A stretch of 64,000 bases of DNA from an uncultured Lachnospiraceae bacterium (GCA_934330725.1 CAKRGM010000007.1:44483-108482); one strand, 5' to 3'. Counted from the stretch's first letter, positions 46,156 to 56,208 are shown. A program made the numbers and translations. Notes: generated by a model not told the origin, from the sequence alone.

Positions 46156-47841
46156 TTATTTATTTTTTTCCTCTAAATCTTTCTTATCAAAAGCTTCAGA
46201 TATAGCCGCTCCAGGTGAAACCATTGGGAACACTTTGTCATCCCTGTCGATTACACACTCTATCATACATGGTATGTTAAGTTTGACTGACTCCTTTAAT
46301 GCAGATTCAAATTCGCTGATATTTGTTACCCTGTATGCCTTTGCGCCCATGCCTTCTGCCACTTTGACAAAATCTACTGCATCATCAAGTACCGTCTGTG
46401 AAAAACGTTTACCATAGAACAGATCCTGCCACTGGCGTACCATGCCAAGTACGTGGTTGTTAAATACAATTTCGATAACAGGTATATTATGTCTTGTTGC
46501 CGTCGCAAGCTCATTCATATTCATCCTGAAGCATCCATCACCGGCAATATTTATTACAACCTTATCCTTTCTTCCAACCTTTGCGCCTATTGCAGCACCC
46601 AGACCATATCCCATGGTTCCAAGTCCTCCCGATGTAAGAAGAGTCCTTGGTTCTTTGAATTTATAATACTGGGCAGCCCACATCTGATGCTGTCCTACAT
46701 CAGTTGCAATAATTGCCTCACCATTAGTTATCTGATAAATCTTCTCCATTATCAATGGCCCGTTAAATGTACTCTCATCCGGTACCAGCGGATATTTTTC
46801 TTTCATTTGTTTTATCTGACTTATCCACTCATGTCTGTCTTCCTGATCAAGACGTGCATTGATACGTTTAAGTACTTCCAGTGCATCGCCTATAACACTT
46901 GCATCAGTTTTTACATTTTTATTGATTTCAGCTGCATCAACATCTATCTGTAAAATTTTTGCATTTGATGCAAATTTCTTTACATTTCCTGTAACTCTGT
47001 CAGAAAATCTTACTCCCACCGCAATAAGTAAATCACATTGCGATACTCCAAAATTAGATGTCTTTGTTCCATGCATTCCAAGCATGCCTGTATACAGCTC
47101 ATCTGATCCGTCAAAAGCGCCTTTTCCCATTAATGAATCAGTAACAGGTGCATCGATTTTTTTTGCAAATCTCCTGAACTCATCAGCTGCTTCTGATGCA
47201 ATTACACCACCGCCGACAAAAATATACGGCTTTTTAGAATTCTTTATAAGTTCAACTGCTGCTTCAATATCTGTTTCTTTTATTGAAGCTGTTTCTCTTT
47301 CAACAGGCTTAGGTGTTTCTTTTATGTAATCACAGGAATTGCCGGTAGCATCCTTTGTTATATCAATAAGTACAGGACCCGGTCTTCCTTCTTTTGCAAT
47401 TCTGAATGCACATCTTATTGTATCTGCCAGTTTGTTTACATCTTTCACAATAAAATTGTGCTTTGTTATAGGCATTGTTACGCCTGTAATATCTATTTCC
47501 TGAAAACTGTCCTTGCCCAGTAGCGGTACTGTTACATTACATGTTATTGCAACCATAGGAACCGAATCCATATATGCGGTTGCAATACCTGTTACCAGAT
47601 TTGTTGCACCGGGACCCGAAGTTGCAAAACAGACTCCTACCTTTCCCGTAGCCCTTGCATATCCATCTGCCGCATGTGCAGCACCCTGTTCATGTGACAC
47701 AAGGATATGAGTGATTTCATCTGAATGTTTATATAATGCATCATATACATTCAGTATTGCGCCGCCAGGATAACCAAATATTGTGTCAACTCCCTGTTCC
47801 TTAAGGCACTCAACAATGATTTCCGAACCATTTAAAACCAT
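46156..47841 (-). CDS. ilvB: Acetolactate synthase, large (catalytic) subunit
   Basis: 561 aa thiamine-diphosphate enzyme: IFGYPGGAILNVYDAL, SHEQGAAHAADGYARATG (catalytic Glu), FAD region, and TPP motif GDGCFRMNMNELATATRHN. Makes acetolactate/acetohydroxybutyrate for Val, Leu and Ile. No regulatory subunit ilvN/H is adjacent. Part of the leuB-ilvD-ilvB run, with a hairpin at 47872-47895 before it. Confidence 0.95.
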   Translation of the reverse strand: MVLNGSEIIVECLKEQGVDTIFGYPGGAILNVYDALYKHSDEITHILVSHEQGAAHAADGYARATGKVGVCFATSGPGATNLVTGIATAYMDSVPMVAITCNVTVPLLGKDSFQEIDITGVTMPITKHNFIVKDVNKLADTIRCAFRIAKEGRPGPVLIDITKDATGNSCDYIKETPKPVERETASIKETDIEAAVELIKNSKKPYIFVGGGVIASEAADEFRRFAKKIDAPVTDSLMGKGAFDGSDELYTGMLGMHGTKTSNFGVSQCDLLIAVGVRFSDRVTGNVKKFASNAKILQIDVDAAEINKNVKTDASVIGDALEVLKRINARLDQEDRHEWISQIKQMKEKYPLVPDESTFNGPLIMEKIYQITNGEAIIATDVGQHQMWAAQYYKFKEPRTLLTSGGLGTMGYGLGAAIGAKVGRKDKVVINIAGDGCFRMNMNELATATRHNIPVIEIVFNNHVLGMVRQWQDLFYGKRFSQTVLDDAVDFVKVAEGMGAKAYRVTNISEFESALKESVKLNIPCMIECVIDRDDKVFPMVSPGAAISEAFDKKDLEEKNK

Positions 47842-47871
47842 GGCTAATTTTCCTCTCCTTTATTTATTACA

Positions 47872-47895
47872 GGCAGCAAAAATGATATTGCTACC
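47872..47895 (-). repeat. Stem-loop in the ilvD-ilvB gap
   Basis: Arms GGTAGCAA (47888-47895) and TTGCTGCC (47872-47879), one G.U pair, 8-nt loop, with no T tract. Probably adjusts the relative ilvD and ilvB mRNA levels, or is chance. Confidence 0.4.
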
Positions 47896-47937
47896 CAATT
47901 TTTATCCTTCATAATTCTTTTTGATCATACATCAGCT

Positions 47938-49608
47938 TTATACTTCTGGTGTTTTAAGAACAGCACCCTTATTTCCTGATGTTACAAGTGAAGCATATCT
48001 TCTTAAATAACCTGTTGTTACTTTAGGCTGTCTTGGCTGCCAGTTTGCTTTTCTTCTTGCCATCTCTTCATCCGATACATCAATTTCAAGTGTAAGAGCA
48101 GGTATATTTATCTTAATAATATCGCCTTCTTCTACAAGTGCTATCGGTCCGCCAACAGCTGCTTCAGGAGATACATGTCCGATTGATGCACCACGGCTTG
48201 CACCTGAAAAACGTCCGTCTGTAATAAGTGCTACTGATGATCCAAGTCCCATACCTGCAATAGCCGATGTAGGATTAAGCATTTCTCTCATACCGGGGCC
48301 TCCCTTAGGTCCTTCATATCTTATAACAACAACATCGCCTGCAACTATCTTTCCACCCTTTATGGCAGCAATAGCATCTTCTTCACAGTCAAATACTCTT
48401 GCCGGGCCTTCATGTACCATCATTTCATCAACAACAGCAGAACGCTTAACAACACTTCCATCCGGTGCAAGATTACCGCTTAATACTGCAAGACCACCTG
48501 TTTTACTATATGGATTGTCAACTGTTCTTATGACTTCCGGGTTAAGATTTCTTGCATTTGCAATATTTTCTCCAATTGTCTTTCCTGTAACTGTCATACA
48601 GTTTTCATTGATAAGCCCAATATCAGCAAGTTCTTTCATTACTGCATAAACGCCGCCGGCTTCATTGAGATCTTCCATATATGTAGGACCTGCCGGTGCA
48701 AGATGGCACAGGTTAGGTGTCTTTTCACTGATTGGATTTGCAAATTTAATATCAAAATCAAAACCAATTTCATGTGCAATAGCAGGAAGATGAAGCATAC
48801 TGTTAGTAGAACATCCCAATGCCATATCTACTGTAAGAGCATTTAAAATTGCGTCTTTTGTCATGATATCTCTTGGTCTTATATTTTTCTTTAAAAGTTC
48901 CATTACAGCCATTCCTGCATGCTTTGCAAGCTTAATTCTCTCTGAATATACAGCAGGAATTGTACCATTTCCTCTAAGTCCCATACCAAGCGCCTCTGTA
49001 AGGCAGTTCATTGAATTAGCTGTGTACATACCTGAACATGAACCACATGTAGGACATACTTTTTCCTCATATTCCCTTACATCATCTTCTGTCATTGTTC
49101 CTGCTGAATATGAGCCTACAGCTTCAAACATTGAGGAAAGACTTCTCTTCTTTCCTCTTACATGTCCTGCAAGCATAGGTCCACCACTTACAAATACTGT
49201 CGGAACATTTATTCTTGCAGCTGCCATCAGAAGTCCCGGTACATTCTTATCACAGTTTGGAACCATTACAAGTGCATCAAACTGATGTGCCTGCGCCATA
49301 CATTCTGTTGAATCAGCTATAAGGTCTCTCGTTACTAATGAATACTTCATTCCTATATGTCCCATTGCAATACCATCACATACTGCAATCGCAGGGAATA
49401 CAACAGGTACGCCGCCAGCCTCTGCAACACCAAGCTTGACTGCATTAACAATTTTATCCAGATTCATATGTCCCGGAACTATTTCATTATATGAACTTAC
49501 AATACCTATTAAAGGCTTGTCCATCTCTTCCTTTGTAAAGCCCAAAGCATTAAAAAGAGAACGATGAGGTGCCTGCTGCATACCTTTTTTTACATTATCA
49601 CTCTTCAT
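47938..49608 (-). CDS. ilvD: Dihydroxy-acid dehydratase
   Basis: Start at ATG 49608 (MKSDNVKKG), GGAG six bases upstream; the frame extends to 49665 without a site. 556 aa. Iron-sulfur cysteines lie in NCDKNVPGLLMAAAR, PTCGSCSGMYTANSMNC, and the earlier AVCDGIAMGH. Dehydrates dihydroxyvalerate/methylvalerate in Val and Ile synthesis. Between leuB and ilvB. Confidence 0.96.
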   Translation of the reverse strand: MKSDNVKKGMQQAPHRSLFNALGFTKEEMDKPLIGIVSSYNEIVPGHMNLDKIVNAVKLGVAEAGGVPVVFPAIAVCDGIAMGHIGMKYSLVTRDLIADSTECMAQAHQFDALVMVPNCDKNVPGLLMAAARINVPTVFVSGGPMLAGHVRGKKRSLSSMFEAVGSYSAGTMTEDDVREYEEKVCPTCGSCSGMYTANSMNCLTEALGMGLRGNGTIPAVYSERIKLAKHAGMAVMELLKKNIRPRDIMTKDAILNALTVDMALGCSTNSMLHLPAIAHEIGFDFDIKFANPISEKTPNLCHLAPAGPTYMEDLNEAGGVYAVMKELADIGLINENCMTVTGKTIGENIANARNLNPEVIRTVDNPYSKTGGLAVLSGNLAPDGSVVKRSAVVDEMMVHEGPARVFDCEEDAIAAIKGGKIVAGDVVVIRYEGPKGGPGMREMLNPTSAIAGMGLGSSVALITDGRFSGASRGASIGHVSPEAAVGGPIALVEEGDIIKINIPALTLEIDVSDEEMARRKANWQPRQPKVTTGYLRRYASLVTSGNKGAVLKTPEV

Positions 49609-49693
49609 ATTAATCTCCATTCCTGCGCCGTTTTTAACGCATTCTAATTTTTTTGATATATTCACGAACTGCTTCTATATGTATCTAAAGCAG

Positions 49694-50776
49694 TTATACT
49701 CTTTCAGCTATCAGGTCACCCATCTTTGTTGTAGAACACTGTGTCATTCCGTCTGACATAATATCAACTGTCCTGAAGCCTTCCTTTAGCACTTTTGCTA
49801 CTGCGTTTTCTATTGCATCTGCCTCTTTATCAAGGTCAAATGAGTATCTGAGCATCATAGCTGCACTTAAGATTGTTGCTATAGGATTTGCAATATCCTT
49901 ACCGGCAATGTCAGGTGCTGAGCCATGACTCGGCTCATAAAGGCCAAGCTTTGTCTTACCAAGACTTGCACTTGAAAGCATTCCAATTGAACCTGTAATC
50001 ATACTTGCTTCATCAGAAAGGATATCACCAAACATATTCTCTGTTAAGATTACATCAAACTGTCCCGGATTCATTACAAGCTGCATTGCACAGTTGTCAA
50101 CAAGCATATTCTCAACTTCAACCTCAGGATAATCTTTTGATACCTCTGCTACAATTTTTCTCCATAATCTGGAAGAATCAAGTACATTTGCCTTATCTAC
50201 ACTTGTAACTTTCTTTCTTCTCTTCATGGCAATTTCAAATCCTTTAACGGCAATTCTTCTTATTTCTTCTTCACTATATGTAAGAGTATCTGTAGCCTGC
50301 TCTATTCCGTTTATCTTTTCAGTATGTCTTTCACCAAAATAGAGACCTCCTGTAAGTTCTCTCATAATAACAAGATCAAAACCATCTCCTATGATTTCGT
50401 TCTTTAACGGGCACGCATCCTTTAATTCATTATACAGATAAGCCGGACGTATATTGGCAAATAACTCAAGTTCCTTACGAATCTTTAAAAGTCCTGCTTC
50501 AGGTCTTAAATTTGGAGCAACATCATACCACTTTGAATTACCTACATTACCACCAACTGCACCAAGCAGTACCGCATCTGAAGATTTTGCTGTTGCAATA
50601 GCTTCATCCGTAATCGGTACTCCGTACTCATCTATTGAGCATCCACCCATAAGAATTGTACTGTATTCAAATTTGTGACCATATTTTGAGCCGACTTTAT
50701 CTAAAACTTTCTTTGCTTCGCTGACTATTTCAGGGCCTATTCCATCCCCAGGAATTAAAGTTATTCTGCAATCCAT
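49694..50776 (-). CDS. leuB: 3-isopropylmalate dehydrogenase
   Basis: Start at 50776 (MDCRITLIPGDGIGPEI), nine bases after AAAGG; an ATG at 50782 is too close to it. 360 aa. Substrate loop ITGSIGMLSSASLG, LTENMFGDILSDEAS and HGSAPDIAGKDIANP are diagnostic. NAD-dependent oxidative decarboxylation in leucine synthesis. leuA, leuC and leuD are not in the window. Confidence 0.95.
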   Translation of the reverse strand: MDCRITLIPGDGIGPEIVSEAKKVLDKVGSKYGHKFEYSTILMGGCSIDEYGVPITDEAIATAKSSDAVLLGAVGGNVGNSKWYDVAPNLRPEAGLLKIRKELELFANIRPAYLYNELKDACPLKNEIIGDGFDLVIMRELTGGLYFGERHTEKINGIEQATDTLTYSEEEIRRIAVKGFEIAMKRRKKVTSVDKANVLDSSRLWRKIVAEVSKDYPEVEVENMLVDNCAMQLVMNPGQFDVILTENMFGDILSDEASMITGSIGMLSSASLGKTKLGLYEPSHGSAPDIAGKDIANPIATILSAAMMLRYSFDLDKEADAIENAVAKVLKEGFRTVDIMSDGMTQCSTTKMGDLIAERV

Positions 50777-50854
50777 TAACATACACCTTTCTTTCTAATA
50801 ATAATGTTTGAATTTTTATTATTTTCTAAACTTTTATTTAAATCATATTTATAT

Positions 50855-50883
50855 ATGATAACTTATTACAGCTTATTTTTCAA
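50855..50883 (-). promoter_or_regulatory. Promoter of leuB-ilvD-ilvB
   Basis: Minus strand: TTGAAA (50878-50883), 17-nt spacer, TATCAT (50855-50860), leaving a leader of about 70 nt. A CodY-like box is 10 bp upstream of the -35, and a weaker 11/15 match lies at 50820-50834 in the leader. Confidence 0.6.
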
Positions 50884-50893
50884 CCAATGAATT

Positions 50894-50908
50894 AATTTTA
50901 AGATAATT
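50894..50908. promoter_or_regulatory. CodY-like box upstream of leuB
   Basis: AATTTTAAGATAATT matches the CodY consensus AATTTTCWGAAAATT at 13 of 15 positions and is centred about 20 bp upstream of the -35. codY itself is at 24745-25515. Leu and Ile/Val genes are standard CodY targets, so the site is credible; binding is untested. Confidence 0.55.
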
Positions 50909-50910
50909 TT

Positions 50911-52107
50911 TCATTCATTTTCTAATATTTTTTTCGTATAATCCACATAAAGGTTTGTGGCAACAAGAATTGCATCTTCATCAATATCAAAACATTCATT
51001 ATGATGTGGATACGCACTTTTACTTCCGCCATTTGAACCCACATACGCATATACTCCCTTTGTCTTAAGAAGATATTCCGCAAAATCATCTGCCATAAGA
51101 ATTCTGTCTGAATCAAGAATAACATTTTCTTTTCCAAGTATTTCCGACGCAACAGGCGCCAGTTCTTTAGCAGATGTTTTATCATTAACAAGCGGTGATG
51201 CGTAATTTTTAAACTCCACATAAGCCTCTGTGCCAAACGCTCTGGCCGTCTGCTTTGCAATATCTGTAACTGCATTATTTATACGATTACGTACGCTTGC
51301 ATTAAATGCCCTTGTAGTTCCTTCCAGAACAGCCTCATTAGCTATAATATTATAATTAGTTCCCGCTGTCATTTTACCGATTCCAACGATAACAGGATCA
51401 AGAGGATTCGTAAGCCTTGCCGCAACCGCCTGAAGCGAAACTACAATCTGGCTTGCTATATACAACGCATCAATTCCATCATCCGGTTTTGATACATGTG
51501 CACTTTTACCTTTAACTTTAATTTTAAAATAATCACAGCTAGCTGCACACTCACCTTCCTTTATTGATACCTGTTTAACAGGAAGAAAGCTGGCCATATG
51601 AATACCTAATACTCTGTACGCATTATCAAGATATCCCTCTTTAATAAAATGAAGTGCACCTGCACCTATCTCTTCTGCCTGCTGAAAAATAAGAACCACA
51701 TTTCCTTTAAGTTCATCTTTATTCCTGTTTAAAATTTTAGCAGCTCCAAGAAGAGCTGCTGTGTGTGCATCATGACCGCATGCATGCATTACACCATCAT
51801 TTCTGCTTTTGTATTCAGTATCATTTTTTTCCTGAATCCTCAAAGCGTCAATATCCGCACGAAGAACAACCGTTTTCACTTTATTCTTATATTCCGGGTT
51901 TAATCCATCCTTACCATAAATAAAAGCTGCTACGCCTGTATCCGCAACACGTTTATGCTGTATATGCATCGAGTCAAGTTCCTGTTCAATTTTTTTTGCA
52001 GTATTATACTCCTGCCCGCTAAGTTCCGGATACATATGAAAATATCTGCGTAATCCTACTATATAAGCTTTCTCATCAAGTACGTAATCCTTAATATTAA
52101 CTGACAT
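50911..52107 (-). CDS. M20-family amidohydrolase (N-acyl amino acid / hippurate hydrolase type)
   Basis: Start at ATG 52107 (MSVNIKDYVLD) after GGAGGG. 398 aa. Metal ligands and catalytic residues: MHACGHDAHTAALLG, the Cys/His-containing core and EEIGAGALHFI (Glu-Glu), with the dimerisation lid in the middle. Such enzymes remove acyl groups from amino acids (N-acetyl or similar). Last gene of the metN operon, so the substrate is probably what the MetNIQ-type importer brings in. Confidence 0.9.
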   Translation of the reverse strand: MSVNIKDYVLDEKAYIVGLRRYFHMYPELSGQEYNTAKKIEQELDSMHIQHKRVADTGVAAFIYGKDGLNPEYKNKVKTVVLRADIDALRIQEKNDTEYKSRNDGVMHACGHDAHTAALLGAAKILNRNKDELKGNVVLIFQQAEEIGAGALHFIKEGYLDNAYRVLGIHMASFLPVKQVSIKEGECAASCDYFKIKVKGKSAHVSKPDDGIDALYIASQIVVSLQAVAARLTNPLDPVIVGIGKMTAGTNYNIIANEAVLEGTTRAFNASVRNRINNAVTDIAKQTARAFGTEAYVEFKNYASPLVNDKTSAKELAPVASEILGKENVILDSDRILMADDFAEYLLKTKGVYAYVGSNGGSKSAYPHHNECFDIDEDAILVATNLYVDYTKKILENE

Positions 52108-52127
52108 ACATTCCCTCCACATCAATA

Positions 52128-53501
52128 TCATACATTATATGATTTACTGCTGTTCAAAATATTTTTATTATCAAATGCCTTTTTAATGCGGCGCATTAAC
52201 TCAAGATTTTCAGCATTTGTTTCTGCATGAAAATATTGCTTTTTTGAAAGTCCTATTCCATGTTCACCTGAAGTCACGCCTCCAAGCTCATAAGCCTTTT
52301 TATATAATTTTGAAAGATTCTCCTTCTTTTCTTTCAGCCATTGCTCCTCAGTCCTGTTTCCACGCACAACACATAAATGAACATTTCCATCTCCTGCATG
52401 TCCAAAACTTACCATCTGCATTTTTGTTTCTTTTTCAAGTTCATTTACATATTCTATAAACTCTGCTGTTTTATTTACCGGAACCGCAATATCTATAGGT
52501 TCCTGCTCAGAAACTGCTTCAACCGATTTAACAAGTACACCTCTTATTTTCCATACGTCAGCACTTAACTTTTCATCGTTAAGCTCAATAAAATCCAATG
52601 CTCCATTTTTAAGAACAGCTTTTTTAACTCTTGCTGCATTATTCACTATTTCATCTTTTCTGCCGTCAAATGTAAGAATTATATATGCCTGTGCATTCTC
52701 ATACGGGAATTTAAGATTCAGGAAATCCTCTCCCAGCTTTATAACCTTTCGTTCTACAAATTCAACTGCTGTAGGATTAGCATTCTGTCCCAGGATATTA
52801 ATGACATTTTCAATTCCTGTCTTTAAACTGTCAAATGGCACTACTACACTAAGTGAATATTCCGGCTTTGGAACGAGCTTTAAAATGCATTTTGTTATAA
52901 CTGCAAGTGTTCCCTCTGAGCCTGTAATCAGATGTTTAAGTGCAAGTCCCGAACTGTCTTTTATATTTTTTCCGCCAAATTCAAGTACTTTTCCATCTGC
53001 CAGGACAACTTCAAGTCCCATAACGTAATCTCTTGTGACACCATACTTTACAGCGCGCATTCCACCCGCATTTGTGCTTATATTGCCACCAATCGTAGCC
53101 CTTTTTTCGCCCGGATCAGGAGGATAAAAAAGGCCTTGTGACTCAACGTATTTCTGAAAATCCTCCAATATTACGCCCGGCTCTACTGTTGCGGTAAATG
53201 TATCTTTATCAAGCTCCTGCACTTTATTCATTAAAGACATATCAAGTATAATCCCTCCACGGTCAGGTACTGTGGAACCGACAAGATTGGTTCCGGCACC
53301 ACGCGGAGTTACCTGTATTTCATTTTCATATGCATATTTTAAAACCCTGCTCACTTCATCTGTGGAAACTGGTTTTATTACAGCCTGTGCAGTACCTTTT
53401 AACCTTCCGAGTACATCACTTAAATACTCAGCACTGATATTTTCTGTTATAACACGTTCTTTATCTGGAATAATTTCATATAAATCTTTCGTATTCATCA
53501 T
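52128..53501 (-). CDS. FAD-linked 2-hydroxyacid dehydrogenase (GlcD/LldD-like)
   Basis: Start at ATG 53501, eight bases after GGAGG. 457 aa, vanillyl-alcohol-oxidase/PCMH fold: PRGAGTNLVGSTVPDRGGI, RATIGGNISTNAGGMRAVKYG, C-terminal HAGDGNVHLC and GEHGIGLSKK. Family members oxidise D-lactate, glycolate or D-2-hydroxyglutarate to 2-keto acids. No EtfAB or iron-sulfur partner is adjacent, so the electron acceptor is unknown. It is in the operon with an NAD-linked LDH-family enzyme. Confidence 0.9.
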   Translation of the reverse strand: MMNTKDLYEIIPDKERVITENISAEYLSDVLGRLKGTAQAVIKPVSTDEVSRVLKYAYENEIQVTPRGAGTNLVGSTVPDRGGIILDMSLMNKVQELDKDTFTATVEPGVILEDFQKYVESQGLFYPPDPGEKRATIGGNISTNAGGMRAVKYGVTRDYVMGLEVVLADGKVLEFGGKNIKDSSGLALKHLITGSEGTLAVITKCILKLVPKPEYSLSVVVPFDSLKTGIENVINILGQNANPTAVEFVERKVIKLGEDFLNLKFPYENAQAYIILTFDGRKDEIVNNAARVKKAVLKNGALDFIELNDEKLSADVWKIRGVLVKSVEAVSEQEPIDIAVPVNKTAEFIEYVNELEKETKMQMVSFGHAGDGNVHLCVVRGNRTEEQWLKEKKENLSKLYKKAYELGGVTSGEHGIGLSKKQYFHAETNAENLELMRRIKKAFDNKNILNSSKSYNV

Positions 53502-53525
53502 ATATAATCCTCCATTATTACATAA

Positions 53526-53552
53526 AGAGGCTGTATCCAAGACACAACCTCT
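53526..53552 (-). terminator. Stem-loop between metQ and the FAD-dehydrogenase gene
   Basis: Nine-base arms (AGAGGYTGT with ACARCCTCT, one G.U) over a 9-nt loop, then TTTA on the minus strand, between the metQ stop and the next Shine-Dalgarno. Likely a weak attenuator that lowers expression of the last two operon genes. Confidence 0.45.
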
Positions 53553-53586
53553 GATGTTAAAAATTTATTATACCTGCTTTGTATTA

Positions 53587-54447
53587 TTACTTAAGAAAAC
53601 CCTTGTCCCATCCGGCTTTGATGAAATATCCGCCAAAATCATCATTAAATGTTTTCTCTGTTTCTGCTGTCTGGAATGCTGCCACTACTTTCTTGTAAGT
53701 TTCCAGCTTATCAGCATCTTTAAGATCTTCACTTCTTGCTGCTATAAGATTCCAATATTTCTGTTCATCAAGACTTGTATCCTTAAATATTGCTTCTTCT
53801 GTTTTCAAGCCGAAATCAAGTGCATAATTTCCATTGATAATTGCTGCTGTTACATCCGGATATGCTGATGGAATTGTATTGGCTGCAAGCTCTTTAATCT
53901 CAATTTTTACATTATAGTTTTCAATATCTGTAACTCTTGGGCTGTCACCTGCATCTGACTTAAGAGTAATAAGACCTGCTGACTGAAGAACCTTTAACGC
54001 ACGTCCTCCATTTGTAACATCGTTTGGTATTGCAACAGTATCTCCGTCTTTTATTTCTGATACAGCTTTAACTTTGCTTGAATATAAATTAAGTGGAATA
54101 ATAAATGTATATCCTACAGCTTCAATATTATATCCGTTACTGCTTTTATCTGTATCAAGATAGATTTCATGCTGGAATGCATTTAAATCAATTTCTCCAT
54201 TGTTTAAGGCATTATTTGGTGTTGCATAATCAGAAAACTGCTGGAACTGTAAATCAATTCCCTCTGATGCAAGTTTTTCTTTTGCCGGTTTCCATAATTC
54301 CTCATAAACGGAACCAACTACACCAAGCTTAACGACCTTTTTACCATCTGATGATGATGAATCTTTGTTAGGATCTCCACAGCCCACAAGTCCTAATGCC
54401 AGTGTCGCTGCTGAAAGTGCTATTGCTGCAAATTTTTTTAATTTCAT
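53587..54447 (-). CDS. metQ: MetQ-type substrate-binding lipoprotein
   Basis: 286 aa. N-terminal lipoprotein signal with LGLVGCGDP lipobox (Cys about 23), then the NlpA/MetQ fold: KLGVVGSVYEELWKPAKEKL, FQHEIYLDTDKS, PNDVTNGGRALKVLQ, INGNYALDFGL. The last (asparagine-containing NG-N motif) and first motifs are typical of methionine binders, but related proteins bind other amino acids. Membrane-anchored receptor for MetN-MetI encoded two genes upstream. Confidence 0.93.
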   Translation of the reverse strand: MKLKKFAAIALSAATLALGLVGCGDPNKDSSSSDGKKVVKLGVVGSVYEELWKPAKEKLASEGIDLQFQQFSDYATPNNALNNGEIDLNAFQHEIYLDTDKSSNGYNIEAVGYTFIIPLNLYSSKVKAVSEIKDGDTVAIPNDVTNGGRALKVLQSAGLITLKSDAGDSPRVTDIENYNVKIEIKELAANTIPSAYPDVTAAIINGNYALDFGLKTEEAIFKDTSLDEQKYWNLIAARSEDLKDADKLETYKKVVAAFQTAETEKTFNDDFGGYFIKAGWDKGFLK

Positions 54448-54538
54448 ACTTTTCCTCTTCCTGAGTGTTTTATATTTTAGTAATTAATTTAATTTCCGCC
54501 AAACACACAAATATGGATTTTAATATAAAAAAGCTGTT

Positions 54539-55498
54539 TTACAGTGTAAGGGCAAGTTCATAATTTTCTTTCATTGTCCTGCATGATGCCGCAAACTGTT
54601 CCTGCTCTTCTTTTGTGAGTTTTAATTCGATAATCTTTTCAACGCCATTATTGCCAAGTATTGCCGGAACACTTGCATATACATCATTCTGTCCGTATTC
54701 TCCTTTTAATAAAACGGAAACAGGCAGAATTTTCTTTTCATCGCCAAGAATTGCTCTTGAAACTTCCGCAATTGATGCGCCGATTCCAAATTCAGTAGAA
54801 CCTTTTCCTTTAAGAATATGCCAGCCACCTGCTTTTCCTTCTGCTGCAAGCGCTTCAAGATCTATCTTTCCATATGTATCCGGATACTCTTCCTGAAGTT
54901 CTTTTACCGGTTTCCCTGCAATAGTTGCAACAGACCATGGTACCATCTGGCTTTCTCCATGCTCACCAAGCGCATATGCATATACAGATTTCTGATCCAC
55001 ATTAAATGCCTGTGCTGTCGCTCTTCTCAATCTTGCTGAGTCAAGTGTTGTACTCGTTGAAATTATCCTCTCACATGGATAATTAAGTTCATGCTGTACA
55101 TAATGTGCAATAACATCTGCCGGGTTTGAAATACTAAGTATTATTCCATTAAACCCTGAACTCTTAATTTGTGGAACAACATCCTTTAAAATGTCAACTG
55201 TCTGCTTTAATGTATCCATTCTTGTCTGTCCCTTTGTAAAATCAGGAAGTGGTCCCGCTGCAATAATAAGCAGCTGTGCATCCTTTGCATCCTCATATGT
55301 TCCAGCCTTTACATCTACATGTCTTTGCAGATAAGCAGTTGCATCAAATATGTCAAGCGCCTGTGCTTTTGCTTTTTTTACATCTGTATCAATGTACACA
55401 ATCTCATCTACGATTCCCTGTGAAGCAAGTGCATATCCTGCATGTGAGCCAACATGTCCTGCTCCAATAATTATTGCTTTTCTTCTTTCAAGTCCCAT
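54539..55498 (-). CDS. LDH-family NAD-dependent 2-hydroxyacid dehydrogenase
   Basis: 319 aa, L-lactate/malate dehydrogenase fold: NAD motif IGAGHVGSHAGYAL, catalytic His180 (GEHGES), substrate Arg156 and Asp153 (TLDSARLR). The mobile substrate loop after AAG is PLPDFTKGQTR, two residues longer than the ANQxPGETR of true L-lactate dehydrogenases, so Gln102 is not in place. A broader 2-ketoacid substrate, in the direction of L-2-hydroxyisocaproate dehydrogenases, is likely. It is encoded between metI and metQ. Confidence 0.9.
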   Translation of the reverse strand: MGLERRKAIIIGAGHVGSHAGYALASQGIVDEIVYIDTDVKKAKAQALDIFDATAYLQRHVDVKAGTYEDAKDAQLLIIAAGPLPDFTKGQTRMDTLKQTVDILKDVVPQIKSSGFNGIILSISNPADVIAHYVQHELNYPCERIISTSTTLDSARLRRATAQAFNVDQKSVYAYALGEHGESQMVPWSVATIAGKPVKELQEEYPDTYGKIDLEALAAEGKAGGWHILKGKGSTEFGIGASIAEVSRAILGDEKKILPVSVLLKGEYGQNDVYASVPAILGNNGVEKIIELKLTKEEQEQFAASCRTMKENYELALTL

Positions 55499-55527
55499 AG
55501 CTTTTCCTTTCCTGATAATAGAATTAA

Positions 55528-56208
55528 TTAATGTGTATGCTTCTTTGCAATATGATTTCCAACAATCTGTATAATACTTACCATAATAACAAGAATAATA
55601 ATTGTTGCCAAAGTAACATCCGTCTGGTTTCTGTCATGTCCGTATCTTACCGCAAAATCTCCAAGACCGCCGGCTCCTACAACACCAGCCATAGCAGTAA
55701 GACCAATAAGGCTTATAAGTGTTATTGTAATTGCTCTTGCTATCTGTGGAATACTCTCTTTAAGATATACATTTGTAATAATCTGCAGTTTACTATTTCC
55801 CATTGTCTCAGCTGCTTCAACAAGTCCAGGTGAAACCTGTGACAATGCACTTTCTATCTGTCTTGAGAAAAATGGTACTGTACCAAACACTAACGGAACG
55901 ATTGCGCCCCTTACACCAATTGCTGTTCCCATAATAATTCTTGTAAGTGGCATTACACCTGTAAGAAGAATAATAAATGGTATTGAACGGAACAGATTAA
56001 CTAATTTGTCAAGTATTTCAAATACAGGCCTGTTTTCCATAAGTCCATCAGGCTTTGTTATCACCAGTGCAATTCCAAGTATAAGCCCCAGTGCAAATGC
56101 TATAACACCAGACCAGACAGTCATCTGAAGTGTCTGTCCTATGCTTAAATAAAATTCAGGAAGTTTTGACATAACATTTGGAAACCAGCTATTTAACAGC
56201 GTCTGCAT
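55528..56208 (-). CDS. metI: MetI-type ABC transporter permease
   Basis: 226 aa, five or six membrane helices with the EAA loop EAAETMGNSKLQIITNVYL and N-terminal part MQTLLNSWFPNVMSKL, typical of MetI. It pairs with MetN (overlap 20 nt) and MetQ. Imports methionine or a related compound. Confidence 0.94.
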   Translation of the reverse strand: MQTLLNSWFPNVMSKLPEFYLSIGQTLQMTVWSGVIAFALGLILGIALVITKPDGLMENRPVFEILDKLVNLFRSIPFIILLTGVMPLTRIIMGTAIGVRGAIVPLVFGTVPFFSRQIESALSQVSPGLVEAAETMGNSKLQIITNVYLKESIPQIARAITITLISLIGLTAMAGVVGAGGLGDFAVRYGHDRNQTDVTLATIIILVIMVSIIQIVGNHIAKKHTH

